A stretch of DNA of 39,098 nt, taken from positions 1 to 39,098 of the forward strand of contig PDPE01000012.1 of NCBI GenBank assembly GCA_002747395.1, given 5' to 3'. Shown here piece by piece: positions 1-7,490 of this stretch. The number at the start of each line of letters is the position of its first letter. The stretch's first letter is position 1. This DNA is from Pseudomonadota bacterium (lineage in GTDB: Bacteria; Pseudomonadota; Gammaproteobacteria; Pseudomonadales; Oleiphilaceae). The notes under the pieces are model-generated. The model did not search any database, had not been told where the DNA came from, and saw only the letters and a list, made by a program, of their open reading frames with translations. Made by a program: the position numbers and the translations under genes.

Positions 1-13
1 CCTGTTAAAGATC
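1..13 (-). promoter_or_regulatory. boxA-like antitermination site of an rRNA leader (partial view)
   Basis: Read leftward, the edge carries ATCTTTAACAGG, which shares CTTTAACA with the boxA element (TGCTCTTTAACA) of gammaproteobacterial rRNA leaders, where NusB/NusE load the antitermination complex. It lies 31 bp downstream of the second of two rRNA-type promoters, as expected for a leader. The rRNA genes themselves would lie outside the window to the left, so this is an inference from the promoters plus the motif. Confidence 0.5.
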
Positions 14-43
14 CAGTCAAGCTACCGCTCAACCGAGGCGCGA

Positions 44-71
44 ATTATACAGCCGACACCCTCTTTGTCAA
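44..71 (-). promoter_or_regulatory. rRNA operon promoter P2 (leftward, sigma70)
   Basis: On the minus strand TTGACA (66-71) and TATAAT (44-49) are both perfect consensus hexamers separated by 16 bp, the spacing typical of rRNA promoters. The discriminator reads TCGCGCC, GC-rich as in growth-rate-controlled promoters. It points out of the window toward a boxA-like leader. No rRNA sequence is visible, so the target is inferred, supported by the known tyrS-rrn adjacency in Pseudomonas. Confidence 0.75.
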
Positions 72-150
72 TCCCTTTTTTTACTTCCCTTCCCTTTCTT
101 TCTCCCTCTCAACTCCACCTACCCAAGCTTCCTCTCTGAAGGAGCCGCGC

Positions 151-200
151 ATTATATACCTCTCCTCTACATCGTCAAGCAGTTTGTTGAAAAAAAACTG
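151..200 (-). promoter_or_regulatory. rRNA operon promoter P1 with A/T-rich UP element (leftward)
   Basis: On the minus strand TTGACG (173-178), a 16-bp spacer and TATAAT (151-156) are followed by the discriminator GCGCGGC, very like the E. coli rrn P1 arrangement (TATAATGCGC). The 179-200 stretch just upstream of the -35 is A/T-rich with an A/T run and fits a UP element. The same T run also serves as the tail of the tyrS hairpin. With the downstream promoter it makes a tandem P1-P2 pair for an rRNA operon lying off the left edge. Confidence 0.75.
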
Positions 201-209
201 AATTCAGTT
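190..209 (-). terminator. weak intrinsic terminator at the tyrS stop codon
   Basis: The palindrome AACTGAATTCAGTT (196-209) overlaps the tyrS stop codon and can form a 5-bp stem with an AATT loop, followed on the minus strand by a run of eight T. The stem is short and A/T-containing, so termination may be inefficient. If it fails, tyrS transcription would read into the rRNA promoters. Confidence 0.4.
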
Positions 210-1406
210 CTGCACACTCACTTTTGCTATCTTTTTCTTGCCCGCCTGAATAATAAATACATCTTCTTTTTTCATCATAAAACTGCCTTCCACCGGCTCC
301 TGATCCACGTAAACCGCCTTGCGCTTCAGGATATCTTTCGCGGCCGCACTGTTCTTGACCAGGCCGGCCAGCCGGAGAACACTCGCTATCGGCATTTGCT
401 CTGCCTCACCAAACTCAACCACCACCTCGGGAATGTTATCCGGTATTTCGCCCAGCTGTATCCTGTTTCCAGCGGAACTTTTAGCCGTCCTGGCTGCCTC
501 TGCACCATGAAAGCGCTCTATTATTTCCTCTGCAAAAAGAATTTTGACCTCCTGGGGATTGCGCCCAGCGGACACCTCTTTACGCAATGAGTCGATCTCA
601 TCCATTGATCTTGAACTTAACAATTCCAAATATCGCCAAATCAACTCATCGGGCACGGACAAAAGCCTGGTGTACATTTCTCCCGGCGCATCATTGATCC
701 CGACGTAATTATCCAGAGACTTTGACATTTTCTGTACACCATCCAACCCTTCGAGGATCGGCATGGTGATAATAGTTTGAGGAGGCTGATTAAAGTGCTT
801 CTGCAGTGTTCTGCCCATCAACAGATTAAACTTTTGATCCGTTCCACCCAATTCCACATCAGCGTTCAATGCAACAGAATCATAGCCTTGCACCAAGGGA
901 TAGAGAAACTCATGTATAGCAATAGACTGCTCGGATTTAAAACGCTTGCTGAAGTCGTCTCGCTCCAGCATTCTGGCAACAGTGTATTGACCTGCAAGCC
1001 TGATCATATCCTGAGCACTCAATTCTGACATCCACTCGGAATTAAACCGGACAAGGGTCTTTTCCGGATCGAGAATTTTGAACACCTGGGCTTTATAGGT
1101 TTCAGCGTTTGCCAGCACCTGATCCCGGGTTAATGGAGGCCGGGTAGCACTCTTGCCTGTAGGGTCACCTATCATGCCGGTAAAATCACCAATAAGAAAC
1201 ACAACCTGATGGCCCAGATCCTGAAATTGCTTCAGCTTGTTGATCAAAACAGTATGGCCGAGATGCAGATCCGGGGCTGTCGGGTCAAAGCCCGCCTTGA
1301 CAACCAGTTTTTTACCTGCCTCCAACCTGGCTCGCAGTTCTTCTTCGACGATCACCTCGTCAGCCCCTCTTTTTATCAGAGCGAGAGACTCATTTACAGA
1401 GTGCAT
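204..1406 (-). CDS. tyrS: Tyrosyl-tRNA synthetase (TyrRS, class Ic)
   Basis: TyrS charges tRNA-Tyr with tyrosine in the cytoplasm. The 400-residue product has the class I signature as HLGH (in PDLHLGHTV, about residues 47-50) and the second signature KMSKS (about 230), and ends in an S4-like RNA-binding domain (about 335-400). It reads like the TyrZ-type enzyme of Pseudomonas, about 399 residues, rather than the E. coli type. An upstream in-frame ATG at 1469 would add 21 residues. The ATG at 1406 ([11 protein letters not shown]) is chosen because it matches the family N-terminus. It is divergent from the M23 peptidase gene and sits directly upstream of rRNA promoters, the arrangement known in Pseudomonas. 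Confidence 0.95.
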   Translation of the reverse strand: MHSVNESLALIKRGADEVIVEEELRARLEAGKKLVVKAGFDPTAPDLHLGHTVLINKLKQFQDLGHQVVFLIGDFTGMIGDPTGKSATRPPLTRDQVLANAETYKAQVFKILDPEKTLVRFNSEWMSELSAQDMIRLAGQYTVARMLERDDFSKRFKSEQSIAIHEFLYPLVQGYDSVALNADVELGGTDQKFNLLMGRTLQKHFNQPPQTIITMPILEGLDGVQKMSKSLDNYVGINDAPGEMYTRLLSVPDELIWRYLELLSSRSMDEIDSLRKEVSAGRNPQEVKILFAEEIIERFHGAEAARTAKSSAGNRIQLGEIPDNIPEVVVEFGEAEQMPIASVLRLAGLVKNSAAAKDILKRKAVYVDQEPVEGSFMMKKEDVFIIQAGKKKIAKVSVQN

Positions 1407-1562
1407 CCATACTTCCTCGAAATGATTGATAACATATGCCGGCATTCGCCTGGCCGCAGAGCAGGCCATTTAACAGGATTTCAACTGAAAATGACGCACC
1501 ATACAGACCGGGGGCGGCATTATATCAGTTTTTCACCAATACCGGCGTGACTGATTATTTTT

Positions 1563-1591
1563 TTAACATTTAGAAAATGCTCAGGTATACT
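1563..1591 (+). promoter_or_regulatory. putative sigma70 promoter of the M23 peptidase-anmK unit
   Basis: TTAACA (1563-1568) and TATACT (1586-1591) are spaced by 17 bp in the gap between divergent tyrS and the peptidase gene, giving a leader of about 40 bases before the GTG start at 1639. Assigned by hexamer match and position only. Confidence 0.45.
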
Positions 1592-1638
1592 CTATACTTA
1601 ATGCAAAACAGCAAGTTTTATACGTTAAAGGTTTAATT

Positions 1639-3072
1639 GTGTTGAATAAATTTCCAAAGCCACATCTATTTGCTGCCGTTGGCATTGCTCTCGTTGCCTC
1701 GGCCGGGTTTATCTTCAGTCCCGCCCGAAACGCAGAAGCAAACAAGGCTACCGCACTTCCCGAGCCTGCCAGCATCGCCCCCGATCTGGGCACGGTGACA
1801 GACCCCATTCAAGACCCCATTCAAGACCCCATTCAAGACCCCGGGGAATCCGCTATTTACCCGCCGGATTCAATCAGGCTTGAAAACAGCCAGACAAAGG
1901 ATACAGTCAAGACGGCCAGCACGGTTAATACTACCAACTCCGAACAGGAAAGCGAAGAGAACCCTGAAAACTGGAACGCTGTCAGAGTGAAACGAGGCGA
2001 TACCCTTACCCATGTATTTGCAAGGGCAGGTTACACCACCAAACAGCTTTTTCAGGTTATCGGAGACAACAAGAGCAATAAGGCACTGACAAGGCTGTAT
2101 CCGGGTGAAACAGTCGAGTTTGTTGATGACGGAACGGGTGCTCCTCTAAAAATCCGAATCAAAAGAAACCGGCTTGAGACCTTCATCGTATATCGAAACG
2201 ACGAAGGCCTGTATCAATCAAAGACAACGCGTATCACACCGGAAATCACCACCGCTTACGCCGAGGGAAATATCAGTTCGTCACTTTTCCTGGCAGGAAA
2301 GGCAGCCGGCCTGGATGAGTCGCTGATCATGAATCTCGCCAGCATTTTTGGCTGGGACATCGATTTTGTTCTGGATATCCGCAGCGGTGACCGTTTCAGC
2401 CTGGTGTATGAAGAGCTTTCAGTGAATGGTGAAAAAATAGGCAACGGGAAGATTCTTGCGGCAAGTTTTACCAACAGGAACAAGACTCACAAGGCCGTGC
2501 TGTATAAAAACCGGGACGGACGAGAGTCTTACTATGCACCAGACGGAGGCAGCATGAAAGGGGCCTTTTTACGCAGCCCGATCGAGTTTGCGCGCATTTC
2601 TTCCCACTTTTCACTCAAGCGCAAGCACCCTGTTTTACATAAAATCAGAGCGCACAAGGGAACCGACTATGCTGCGTCACGGGGCACACCTATTCGCGCA
2701 ACCGGAGACGGCAAAATTATACTGGCAGGAAGAAAAAGCGGGTATGGTAAAACCGTAATACTGCAGCACGGACACAAATACACCACGCTATATGCTCATA
2801 TGCATAAATACGGTAAGGGCATCAAAACAGGAAAACGCGTCAAGCAGGGGCAGATTATTGGTTACGTAGGTAGCACAGGTCTGGCCACAGGCCCGCACCT
2901 GCACTACGAGTTTCGAGTGAATGGCCGACACAAAAATCCTGTTACCGTCAGCCTGCCCAAGGCAAGATCAATTCCGAGAAGTGAGATAGCCGACTTCAGA
3001 AACCAGACAGCCGGATATCTGTCAAAACTGGATTCTCTGGCAAAATCTTCGCAGCTGGCCCTTAACCCCTAG
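1639..3072 (+). CDS. Peptidoglycan DD-endopeptidase, M23 family (MepM/YebA-like)
   Basis: Predicted zinc endopeptidase that cuts peptidoglycan cross-links in the periplasm. Residues 1-34 look like a signal peptide or anchor (hydrophobic VGIALVASAGFIF). A Pro/Asp-rich linker follows with a DPIQ repeat (about 55-70), then a LysM/OapA-like segment (VKRGDTLTHVF, about 115-160). The C-terminal M23 domain has the metal ligands H339 and D343 (HKGTD) and the HxH pair H420/H422 (HLHYEF), so it should be catalytically competent, unlike EnvC/NlpD activators. The start is GTG at 1639 with AAAGG at 1626-1630. anmK starts 3 bases after the stop, so the two are probably cotranscribed. That links wall cleavage to wall recycling. 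The same pair flanks tyrS in Pseudomonas. Confidence 0.88.
   Translation: MLNKFPKPHLFAAVGIALVASAGFIFSPARNAEANKATALPEPASIAPDLGTVTDPIQDPIQDPIQDPGESAIYPPDSIRLENSQTKDTVKTASTVNTTNSEQESEENPENWNAVRVKRGDTLTHVFARAGYTTKQLFQVIGDNKSNKALTRLYPGETVEFVDDGTGAPLKIRIKRNRLETFIVYRNDEGLYQSKTTRITPEITTAYAEGNISSSLFLAGKAAGLDESLIMNLASIFGWDIDFVLDIRSGDRFSLVYEELSVNGEKIGNGKILAASFTNRNKTHKAVLYKNRDGRESYYAPDGGSMKGAFLRSPIEFARISSHFSLKRKHPVLHKIRAHKGTDYAASRGTPIRATGDGKIILAGRKSGYGKTVILQHGHKYTTLYAHMHKYGKGIKTGKRVKQGQIIGYVGSTGLATGPHLHYEFRVNGRHKNPVTVSLPKARSIPRSEIADFRNQTAGYLSKLDSLAKSSQLALNP
1801..1842 (+). repeat. 12-bp in-frame tandem repeat in the peptidase linker
   Basis: GACCCCATTCAA occurs three times in a row from 1801, followed by half a unit (GACCCC). 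It encodes (DPIQ)3DP in the linker between the membrane anchor and the LysM-like segment. Because the unit is a multiple of three, slippage would change linker length without breaking the frame. Confidence 0.85.
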
Positions 3073-3075
3073 CTG

Positions 3076-4284
3076 ATGCTGGATACCCGGAACGTTGAAC
3101 TCTATGTTGGCTTGATGTCCGGCACCAGCATGGACGCTGTTGATGCCGTTATTGTTGAACTCGCTCCAGACAGCTGCAAACTGGTTGCCGCCCACAGCCA
3201 TGAGATTGAACCGGCCCTGAAAGCGGAAATTCTTTCACTTTGTTCACCCGGAGGAAACGAGCTGTTCAGAATGAAAACGCTGGACAGAAAGCTCGGGCAG
3301 CTGTTTGCAGAAGCGACCGGGGTTTTGCTTGATTTGTCTCGAGTCAGGCGCGAACACATCGTAGCAATCGGCAGCCATGGACAAACCATTCGTCATTCAC
3401 CAGACTCAAGCCCCGGGTTTAGTGTTCAAATTGGCGATCCGCACACTATCGCCGAGCAGACAGGCATCCTGACCGTCGCAGATTTCAGGCAAAGAGATAT
3501 TGCGGCTGGCGGACAGGGAGCCCCCTTGCTGCCGCTCTTCCACGAAGCTTACCTGTTAAAACAGGTTGACTCATCCTGTGTGATCAACATTGGAGGCATG
3601 GCCAATATCTCCGCTTTGATCAATAACGGAAAACAACTGGTGGGCTACGACACAGGCCCGGGCAATGTACTTTTGGATTACTGGATTAATCAGCACAAGA
3701 AAGTCGGTTACGATGAGAATGGAAACTGGGCAGCCTCGGGCGAGGTAATTCCACAATTACTGGCAAGCTTTTTGAGCGATGACTATTTTGACTCTCTCCC
3801 GCCAAAGAGCACCGGCAGAGAGCGGTTTAACGAGCGATGGCTAAGAAACCACATCGCCCTTTCAGACAAAAGTGTCAGTTTCGAAAAAAGCGGCCAGGCG
3901 AATAAAACAAGGCCGCAGGATATTCAATGCACCCTGGCCGAGCTGACTGCGCGATCAATCACAGACAGCGCACTGCAACACGCCGGGGCAAGCACATTGA
4001 TCCTTTGCGGAGGTGGCGCCAAAAACGATTATCTTATGGAGCGAATAAAGGCATACGCCAAAGAAAAAAAACAAACAGCGGAAGTGAAATATTCCGATGA
4101 TTTCGGGCTACCGGCAGACTGGGTAGAAGCCATGGGATTTGCGTGGTTTGCCCAACGCACACTCAACTCGTGTCATTCAAGCACACCCGGCGTGACCGGT
4201 GCATCGCATGACTGTATTTTGGGATCAATTCACGCAGGAAAAAACGGACTCAAGCCCCTTGTGTTTTCCCCGAACCAGGAATGA
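3076..4284 (+). CDS. anmK: Anhydro-N-acetylmuramic acid kinase
   Basis: AnmK uses ATP to open and phosphorylate 1,6-anhydro-MurNAc, giving MurNAc-6-P in the peptidoglycan recycling pathway of the cytoplasm. The 402-residue product begins with the family signature VGLMSGTSMDAVDAV (about 12-26). It also carries GSHGQTIRH, the catalytic-Asp motif in TVADFRQRDIAAGGQGAPLLP, the phosphate-binding GYDTGPGN, and the late glycine-rich LCGGGAKN typical of the hexokinase-like fold. Length is slightly longer than the usual 365-375 residues because of the C-terminal tail. It follows the M23 endopeptidase with a 3-base gap and is likely translated from the same message. Confidence 0.95.
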   Translation: MLDTRNVELYVGLMSGTSMDAVDAVIVELAPDSCKLVAAHSHEIEPALKAEILSLCSPGGNELFRMKTLDRKLGQLFAEATGVLLDLSRVRREHIVAIGSHGQTIRHSPDSSPGFSVQIGDPHTIAEQTGILTVADFRQRDIAAGGQGAPLLPLFHEAYLLKQVDSSCVINIGGMANISALINNGKQLVGYDTGPGNVLLDYWINQHKKVGYDENGNWAASGEVIPQLLASFLSDDYFDSLPPKSTGRERFNERWLRNHIALSDKSVSFEKSGQANKTRPQDIQCTLAELTARSITDSALQHAGASTLILCGGGAKNDYLMERIKAYAKEKKQTAEVKYSDDFGLPADWVEAMGFAWFAQRTLNSCHSSTPGVTGASHDCILGSIHAGKNGLKPLVFSPNQE

Positions 4285-4343
4285 ACAGACGAAAACCTGC
4301 CCTTTTACGTTTTATTTCAAGCCTGCTGACAATTCAAACAGAG

Positions 4344-4697
4344 TCAAATAGAGAAACTCGAACCGCATCCGCAGGTTGCGGTCGCATTCGGGTTTTTTAC
4401 GACGAAACGGGAACCTTGAAGCCCCTCTTCGTAGTCAACTTCCGAGCCAACCAGGTAGGGGTAACTTAGTGAGTCGACAACCAACTTCACACCATCTCGC
4501 TCAACCTCGGTGTCATCCTCGGCCTTATGTTCATCGAAGCTGAACCCGTATTGAAAGCCGGAACATCCGCCGCCTGTGATAAACACCCGCAACCTTAGCT
4601 CCGAATTGCCTTCCTCTTCAACCAGCTGTTTCACTTTGGCAGCAGCACCATCAGAGAAGATCAAAGGGGTCGGGACGTGGGACTGAACCACAGACAT
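4344..4697 (-). CDS. erpA: A-type iron-sulfur carrier ErpA
   Basis: ErpA receives Fe-S clusters from the Isc/Suf scaffold and delivers them to apoproteins such as IspG. The 117-residue product has the three conserved cluster ligands C45 (GGGCSGF), C109 and C111 (TCGCGSSF) and the FSFDEH and [15 protein letters not shown] stretches of the HesB/IscA family. The start at 4697 (MSVVQSHVP) is chosen over an upstream ATG at 4754 because CGGAGAG lies just upstream (4704-4710) and the family begins there. It converges with anmK, with 59 bases between the stops and no clear terminator. Neighbour order matches Pseudomonas yadR/erpA. Confidence 0.93.
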   Translation of the reverse strand: MSVVQSHVPTPLIFSDGAAAKVKQLVEEEGNSELRLRVFITGGGCSGFQYGFSFDEHKAEDDTEVERDGVKLVVDSLSYPYLVGSEVDYEEGLQGSRFVVKNPNATATCGCGSSFSI

Positions 4698-4876
4698 ACA
4701 TGCTCTCCGTAAACTGAAACCGGCCGAAAATCCAAATCGGCAGTTATTATCCAATTAACCAGGCAATACAGTCAACTATCAATCGTCACCCCGATCATCA
4801 CCCCGGAGAGCAGCCGGATATCCATTCCCGCCTGAAACAGCTATCTGTCCACAGGGTCAGATTTCTGTTTCACGAA

Positions 4877-5446
4877 CTATTTTACCTGCTGCCCGGCATG
4901 CGTTTCTTCGCTGGTGTCTGTGTCTGCATCCGGCCGGGCTACCCCGGATGGTGATTCCTTTGCCTCCTGCATTTTTGTTTTCCCGGGATCGGTTCCGTTG
5001 ACCACTTCTGACCGTTCTTCCTCCATTGTTTGACTTCTCTCTGACGGGTCACCCTCTTCGAAAACAGGAGCGGAAGAGTCCTTGTGGTGAACCAGCTTCC
5101 CGTTCACTTCGGCCCCCATTGCCATTTCAATCAGGTGATAGTAGACATTGCCGTTTATTGAAGCCTCTGATGCCAGCTCGATATGCTTTGTCGCATAAAC
5201 ATCACCATGAACCGTGCCATTAACAATAACATGCGGAGCAACGACATCCCCATCGACCTCCCCCACATCACTAATGCGAACGATAGCCTCCCCATTTTCC
5301 CCGGCGGCCTTTATTGCCCCCTTCACCTTTCCATCAATATGCAACCCACCGGAAAAACAAATATCACCCATTACATTGGTGGTATTGGAAATCAGGGTGT
5401 CATAGCGATTTGGCGAGATTTTCCCATTAGTCTTTCTTTTCCACAT
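4877..5446 (-). CDS. Bactofilin (polymer-forming cytoskeletal protein)
   Basis: Bactofilins self-assemble without nucleotide into beta-helical filaments that scaffold cell-wall or polar proteins. The core (about residues 10-125) is a run of short beta-strand repeats (GDICFSGGLHIDGKVKG, GEVDGDVVAPHVIVNGTVHGDV, ASINGNVYYHLIEMAMGAEVNG) as expected for the DUF583 right-handed beta-helix. It is followed by a 60-residue acidic, disordered tail. The start at 5446 (MWKRKTNG) has GGAG nine bases upstream. The gene overlaps the 3' end of the upstream membrane coiled-coil gene by 20 bp, pointing to translational coupling. Proximity to an M23 peptidase is notable since bactofilins often recruit such enzymes, though the peptidase is on the other strand. 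Confidence 0.88.
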   Translation of the reverse strand: MWKRKTNGKISPNRYDTLISNTTNVMGDICFSGGLHIDGKVKGAIKAAGENGEAIVRISDVGEVDGDVVAPHVIVNGTVHGDVYATKHIELASEASINGNVYYHLIEMAMGAEVNGKLVHHKDSSAPVFEEGDPSERSQTMEEERSEVVNGTDPGKTKMQEAKESPSGVARPDADTDTSEETHAGQQVK

Positions 5447-6182
5447 GCTTGACTTCTCCACTGCCTGTCCAAAGGAAGGTTTCTTCGACTCGCGATGCTC
5501 GCTTGCCTTTTGATTGAGCTACAATTTGTATTTTTTCAGGAATAAACCCGTCAGGCAGCGTCAGTTCACCCTCAATGTTTTGAAAATACCGAAACCGGTA
5601 TTTGATCCCCAGATCAGTTACATCCGATATTTCTTTCAACGCAAAGATTTGCTTTTGCTCTCCCCTGTACCCGATAAAATTGACCGCAACCACGCCTTCA
5701 ATATATTTTTTATTGGTGGCAACCTGGGCCAGAACCAGTTTGTAGCTGTATCGCCTCCCTTTGGGGCCGTTTGCCTGGACACTCAGCTTTTGCACGGTCA
5801 ACCCCTTACTTGCCGTGGAGGGAGCCATCAGATTCTTGTAGAAAGCAACATCCTGCCTCAATTCGGTGATGGTCGATTCCAGCGATTGAATCATTTGGCT
5901 GATGTTCTTTTTGGTCTGGTCGTCAATATCCCTTTCACGCTGCAGTGCCGCAAGTTTTTTGGCGAGTCCGGAGGCTTCCTTCTCAACCCTGGCCAGATCC
6001 CCACGCAGTTCGATATTCTCCGCGTTGGCGGCAACATGACTTGCCTGAAACTGCCAGAAAGCCACACCAAAGCCAACAGCCAGACTCAAGCCCGAGAATA
6101 AAATCAGCACCAGCAACCGCCGGGCACGATAGGCCCGAACATACGGCACCAGAATCAGTTTGTCCGAATTACCTGTCCCCAT
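5427..6182 (-). CDS. Membrane-anchored coiled-coil protein (DUF6776-like)
   Basis: Function unknown. The 251-residue product has a short basic cytoplasmic N-terminus, one membrane helix (about 23-45, LLVLILFSGLSLAVGFGVAF), a coiled coil (about 50-115, rich in E/K/L/Q heptads) and a C-terminal beta-rich domain (about 125-240) with FIGYRGEQKQIFALKEIS. Topology is predicted as single-pass with the coiled coil and C-terminal domain in the periplasm. It matches in layout the conserved uncharacterised protein between argC and the bactofilin in Pseudomonas. The overlap with the bactofilin start suggests that the two act together, perhaps with this protein as the membrane partner of the filament. That role is inference. 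Confidence 0.75.
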   Translation of the reverse strand: MGTGNSDKLILVPYVRAYRARRLLVLILFSGLSLAVGFGVAFWQFQASHVAANAENIELRGDLARVEKEASGLAKKLAALQRERDIDDQTKKNISQMIQSLESTITELRQDVAFYKNLMAPSTASKGLTVQKLSVQANGPKGRRYSYKLVLAQVATNKKYIEGVVAVNFIGYRGEQKQIFALKEISDVTDLGIKYRFRYFQNIEGELTLPDGFIPEKIQIVAQSKGKRASRVEETFLWTGSGEVKHVEKKD

Positions 6183-6222
6183 AACCCCAGTATAGTATTG
6201 TTTTATAAAAGACGAATGAAAA

Positions 6223-7293
6223 TCACGGCATAAATGCAGGAGCCGAAAGGCCGACTGTTTCGCTGAAACCGAGCATGATATTCATATTTTGAACAGCCTG
6301 CCCGGCTGCCCCCTTGACCAGATTGTCTATCACCGAGGAAATAACAATCACCCCGCTCTCGGGCTGCTGATGCAATGCCATTCTGCACATATTCGAACCT
6401 TTTACCGAGCGGGTTGTCGGGTGATCACGCATGTCAAGCACATCGACAAAGGGTTCATCCTTGTAGGCTTCCAGGTACAAAGCCTGAGCCTGCTCAAGAC
6501 CAATGGAACAGTCAGCATAGAGCGTGGCCTCAATACCTCGAATCATCGGAACCAGATGAGGAACAAAGGTCAGCCCCACTCTGGCTCCGGCTGCGAGCGA
6601 TAAACCCTGACTGATTTCGGGCAAGTGGCGGTGCCCGGAAGCTGCATAGGCCTTAAAGCTCTCACCCGCTTCCGAAAACAGTGACCCCACATTGGCCTGT
6701 CTGCCCGCTCCGCTCACCCCGGACTTGGCATCAGCGATCAGCCTGGCCGTATCAATCACTCCCGCTTTTATCAAGGGCAGAAAACCCAGTTGCACGGCCG
6801 TCGGGTAACACCCGGGATTCGCAACCAGGTCTGCTCTGGCAATTTCCTGTCTGAAAACTTCTGGCAACCCGTAGACCGCATCTTCCAGCAATTCAGGGCA
6901 CGCATGTTCCATGCCGTACCATTTTTGCCAGACGGTGACATCCCTGATTCTGAAGTCCGCTGCCAGGTCGATCACTTTCACACCGGCTTCAAGCAGTGAC
7001 GGCACGCTTTTCATCGCAACCCCGTTCGGCGTGGCAAAGAAAACCAGTTCACATTGCCTTAACAGCTCGACATCCGGCTCTTGAAATGCCTGATCAACGT
7101 AGCCGCGCAGATTGGGATACATGTCCGACACAATTGAACCTTTTTCAGAACGGGAGGTAACGGCAAATATTTCCACTCCGGGGTGAACAGCGAGCAAGCG
7201 AAGCAGCTCTACCCCCGTATAGCCCGTACCACCTACCACACCTACCTTTATTTTCGCCTGACTATTTGTCTGACTCTTTGCCTGATCACTCAT
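6223..7293 (-). CDS. argC: N-acetyl-gamma-glutamyl-phosphate reductase
   Basis: ArgC reduces N-acetylglutamyl phosphate to the semialdehyde with NADPH in arginine biosynthesis. The product shows the NADP-binding glycine motif [18 protein letters not shown] near the N-terminus, the catalytic cysteine in NPGCYPTA (C162) and the GHRHLPEI substrate-binding stretch. An upstream extension to 7383 would add a hydrophobic stretch not found in the family. The ATG at 7293 (MSDQAKSQ) or 7302 (MSRMSDQ) is more likely, giving about 356 residues against the usual 344. No strong ribosome site separates the two. Its position upstream of the membrane coiled-coil and bactofilin genes follows Pseudomonas gene order. 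Confidence 0.93.
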   Translation of the reverse strand: MSDQAKSQTNSQAKIKVGVVGGTGYTGVELLRLLAVHPGVEIFAVTSRSEKGSIVSDMYPNLRGYVDQAFQEPDVELLRQCELVFFATPNGVAMKSVPSLLEAGVKVIDLAADFRIRDVTVWQKWYGMEHACPELLEDAVYGLPEVFRQEIARADLVANPGCYPTAVQLGFLPLIKAGVIDTARLIADAKSGVSGAGRQANVGSLFSEAGESFKAYAASGHRHLPEISQGLSLAAGARVGLTFVPHLVPMIRGIEATLYADCSIGLEQAQALYLEAYKDEPFVDVLDMRDHPTTRSVKGSNMCRMALHQQPESGVIVISSVIDNLVKGAAGQAVQNMNIMLGFSETVGLSAPAFMP

Positions 7294-7405
7294 TCTCGAC
7301 ATTCCCAAACCGGCCCTGCGGCTCAGCATCAGGGCATTAAATTCCACTACGATAATCAAAAGAAACAACAAGCCGGACACCAAAGAGTCGGGCTTGCCGG
7401 TTACA

Positions 7406-7433
7406 AGTGTACGACCTATTTAAAAATAATCAA
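7406..7433 (-). promoter_or_regulatory. putative sigma70 promoter of argC
   Basis: On the minus strand TTGATT (7428-7433) and TACACT (7406-7411) are 16 bp apart in an A/T-rich stretch between divergent argC and the CLC gene, about 110 bases before the argC start. Assigned by hexamer similarity and position only. Confidence 0.35.
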
Positions 7434-7490
7434 TAAATCATTGTGTTACAGCAAAATCTGAAAAGTGCGGTTGCGTGGAATTTGCAATAA

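Noticed and set aside
4281..4469. 62-codon plus-strand frame after anmK
   Set aside because: It lies opposite the C-terminal half of erpA and reflects its conserved codons.
5514..6101. 195-codon plus-strand open frame opposite the membrane coiled-coil gene
   Set aside because: The minus-strand gene has a coherent topology and conserved neighbours, the plus frame does not.
7294..7383. Upstream extension of argC encoding a hydrophobic stretch
   Set aside because: The ArgC family has no membrane segment and starts at the Rossmann fold. The extension overlaps the putative promoter region and has no ribosome site.
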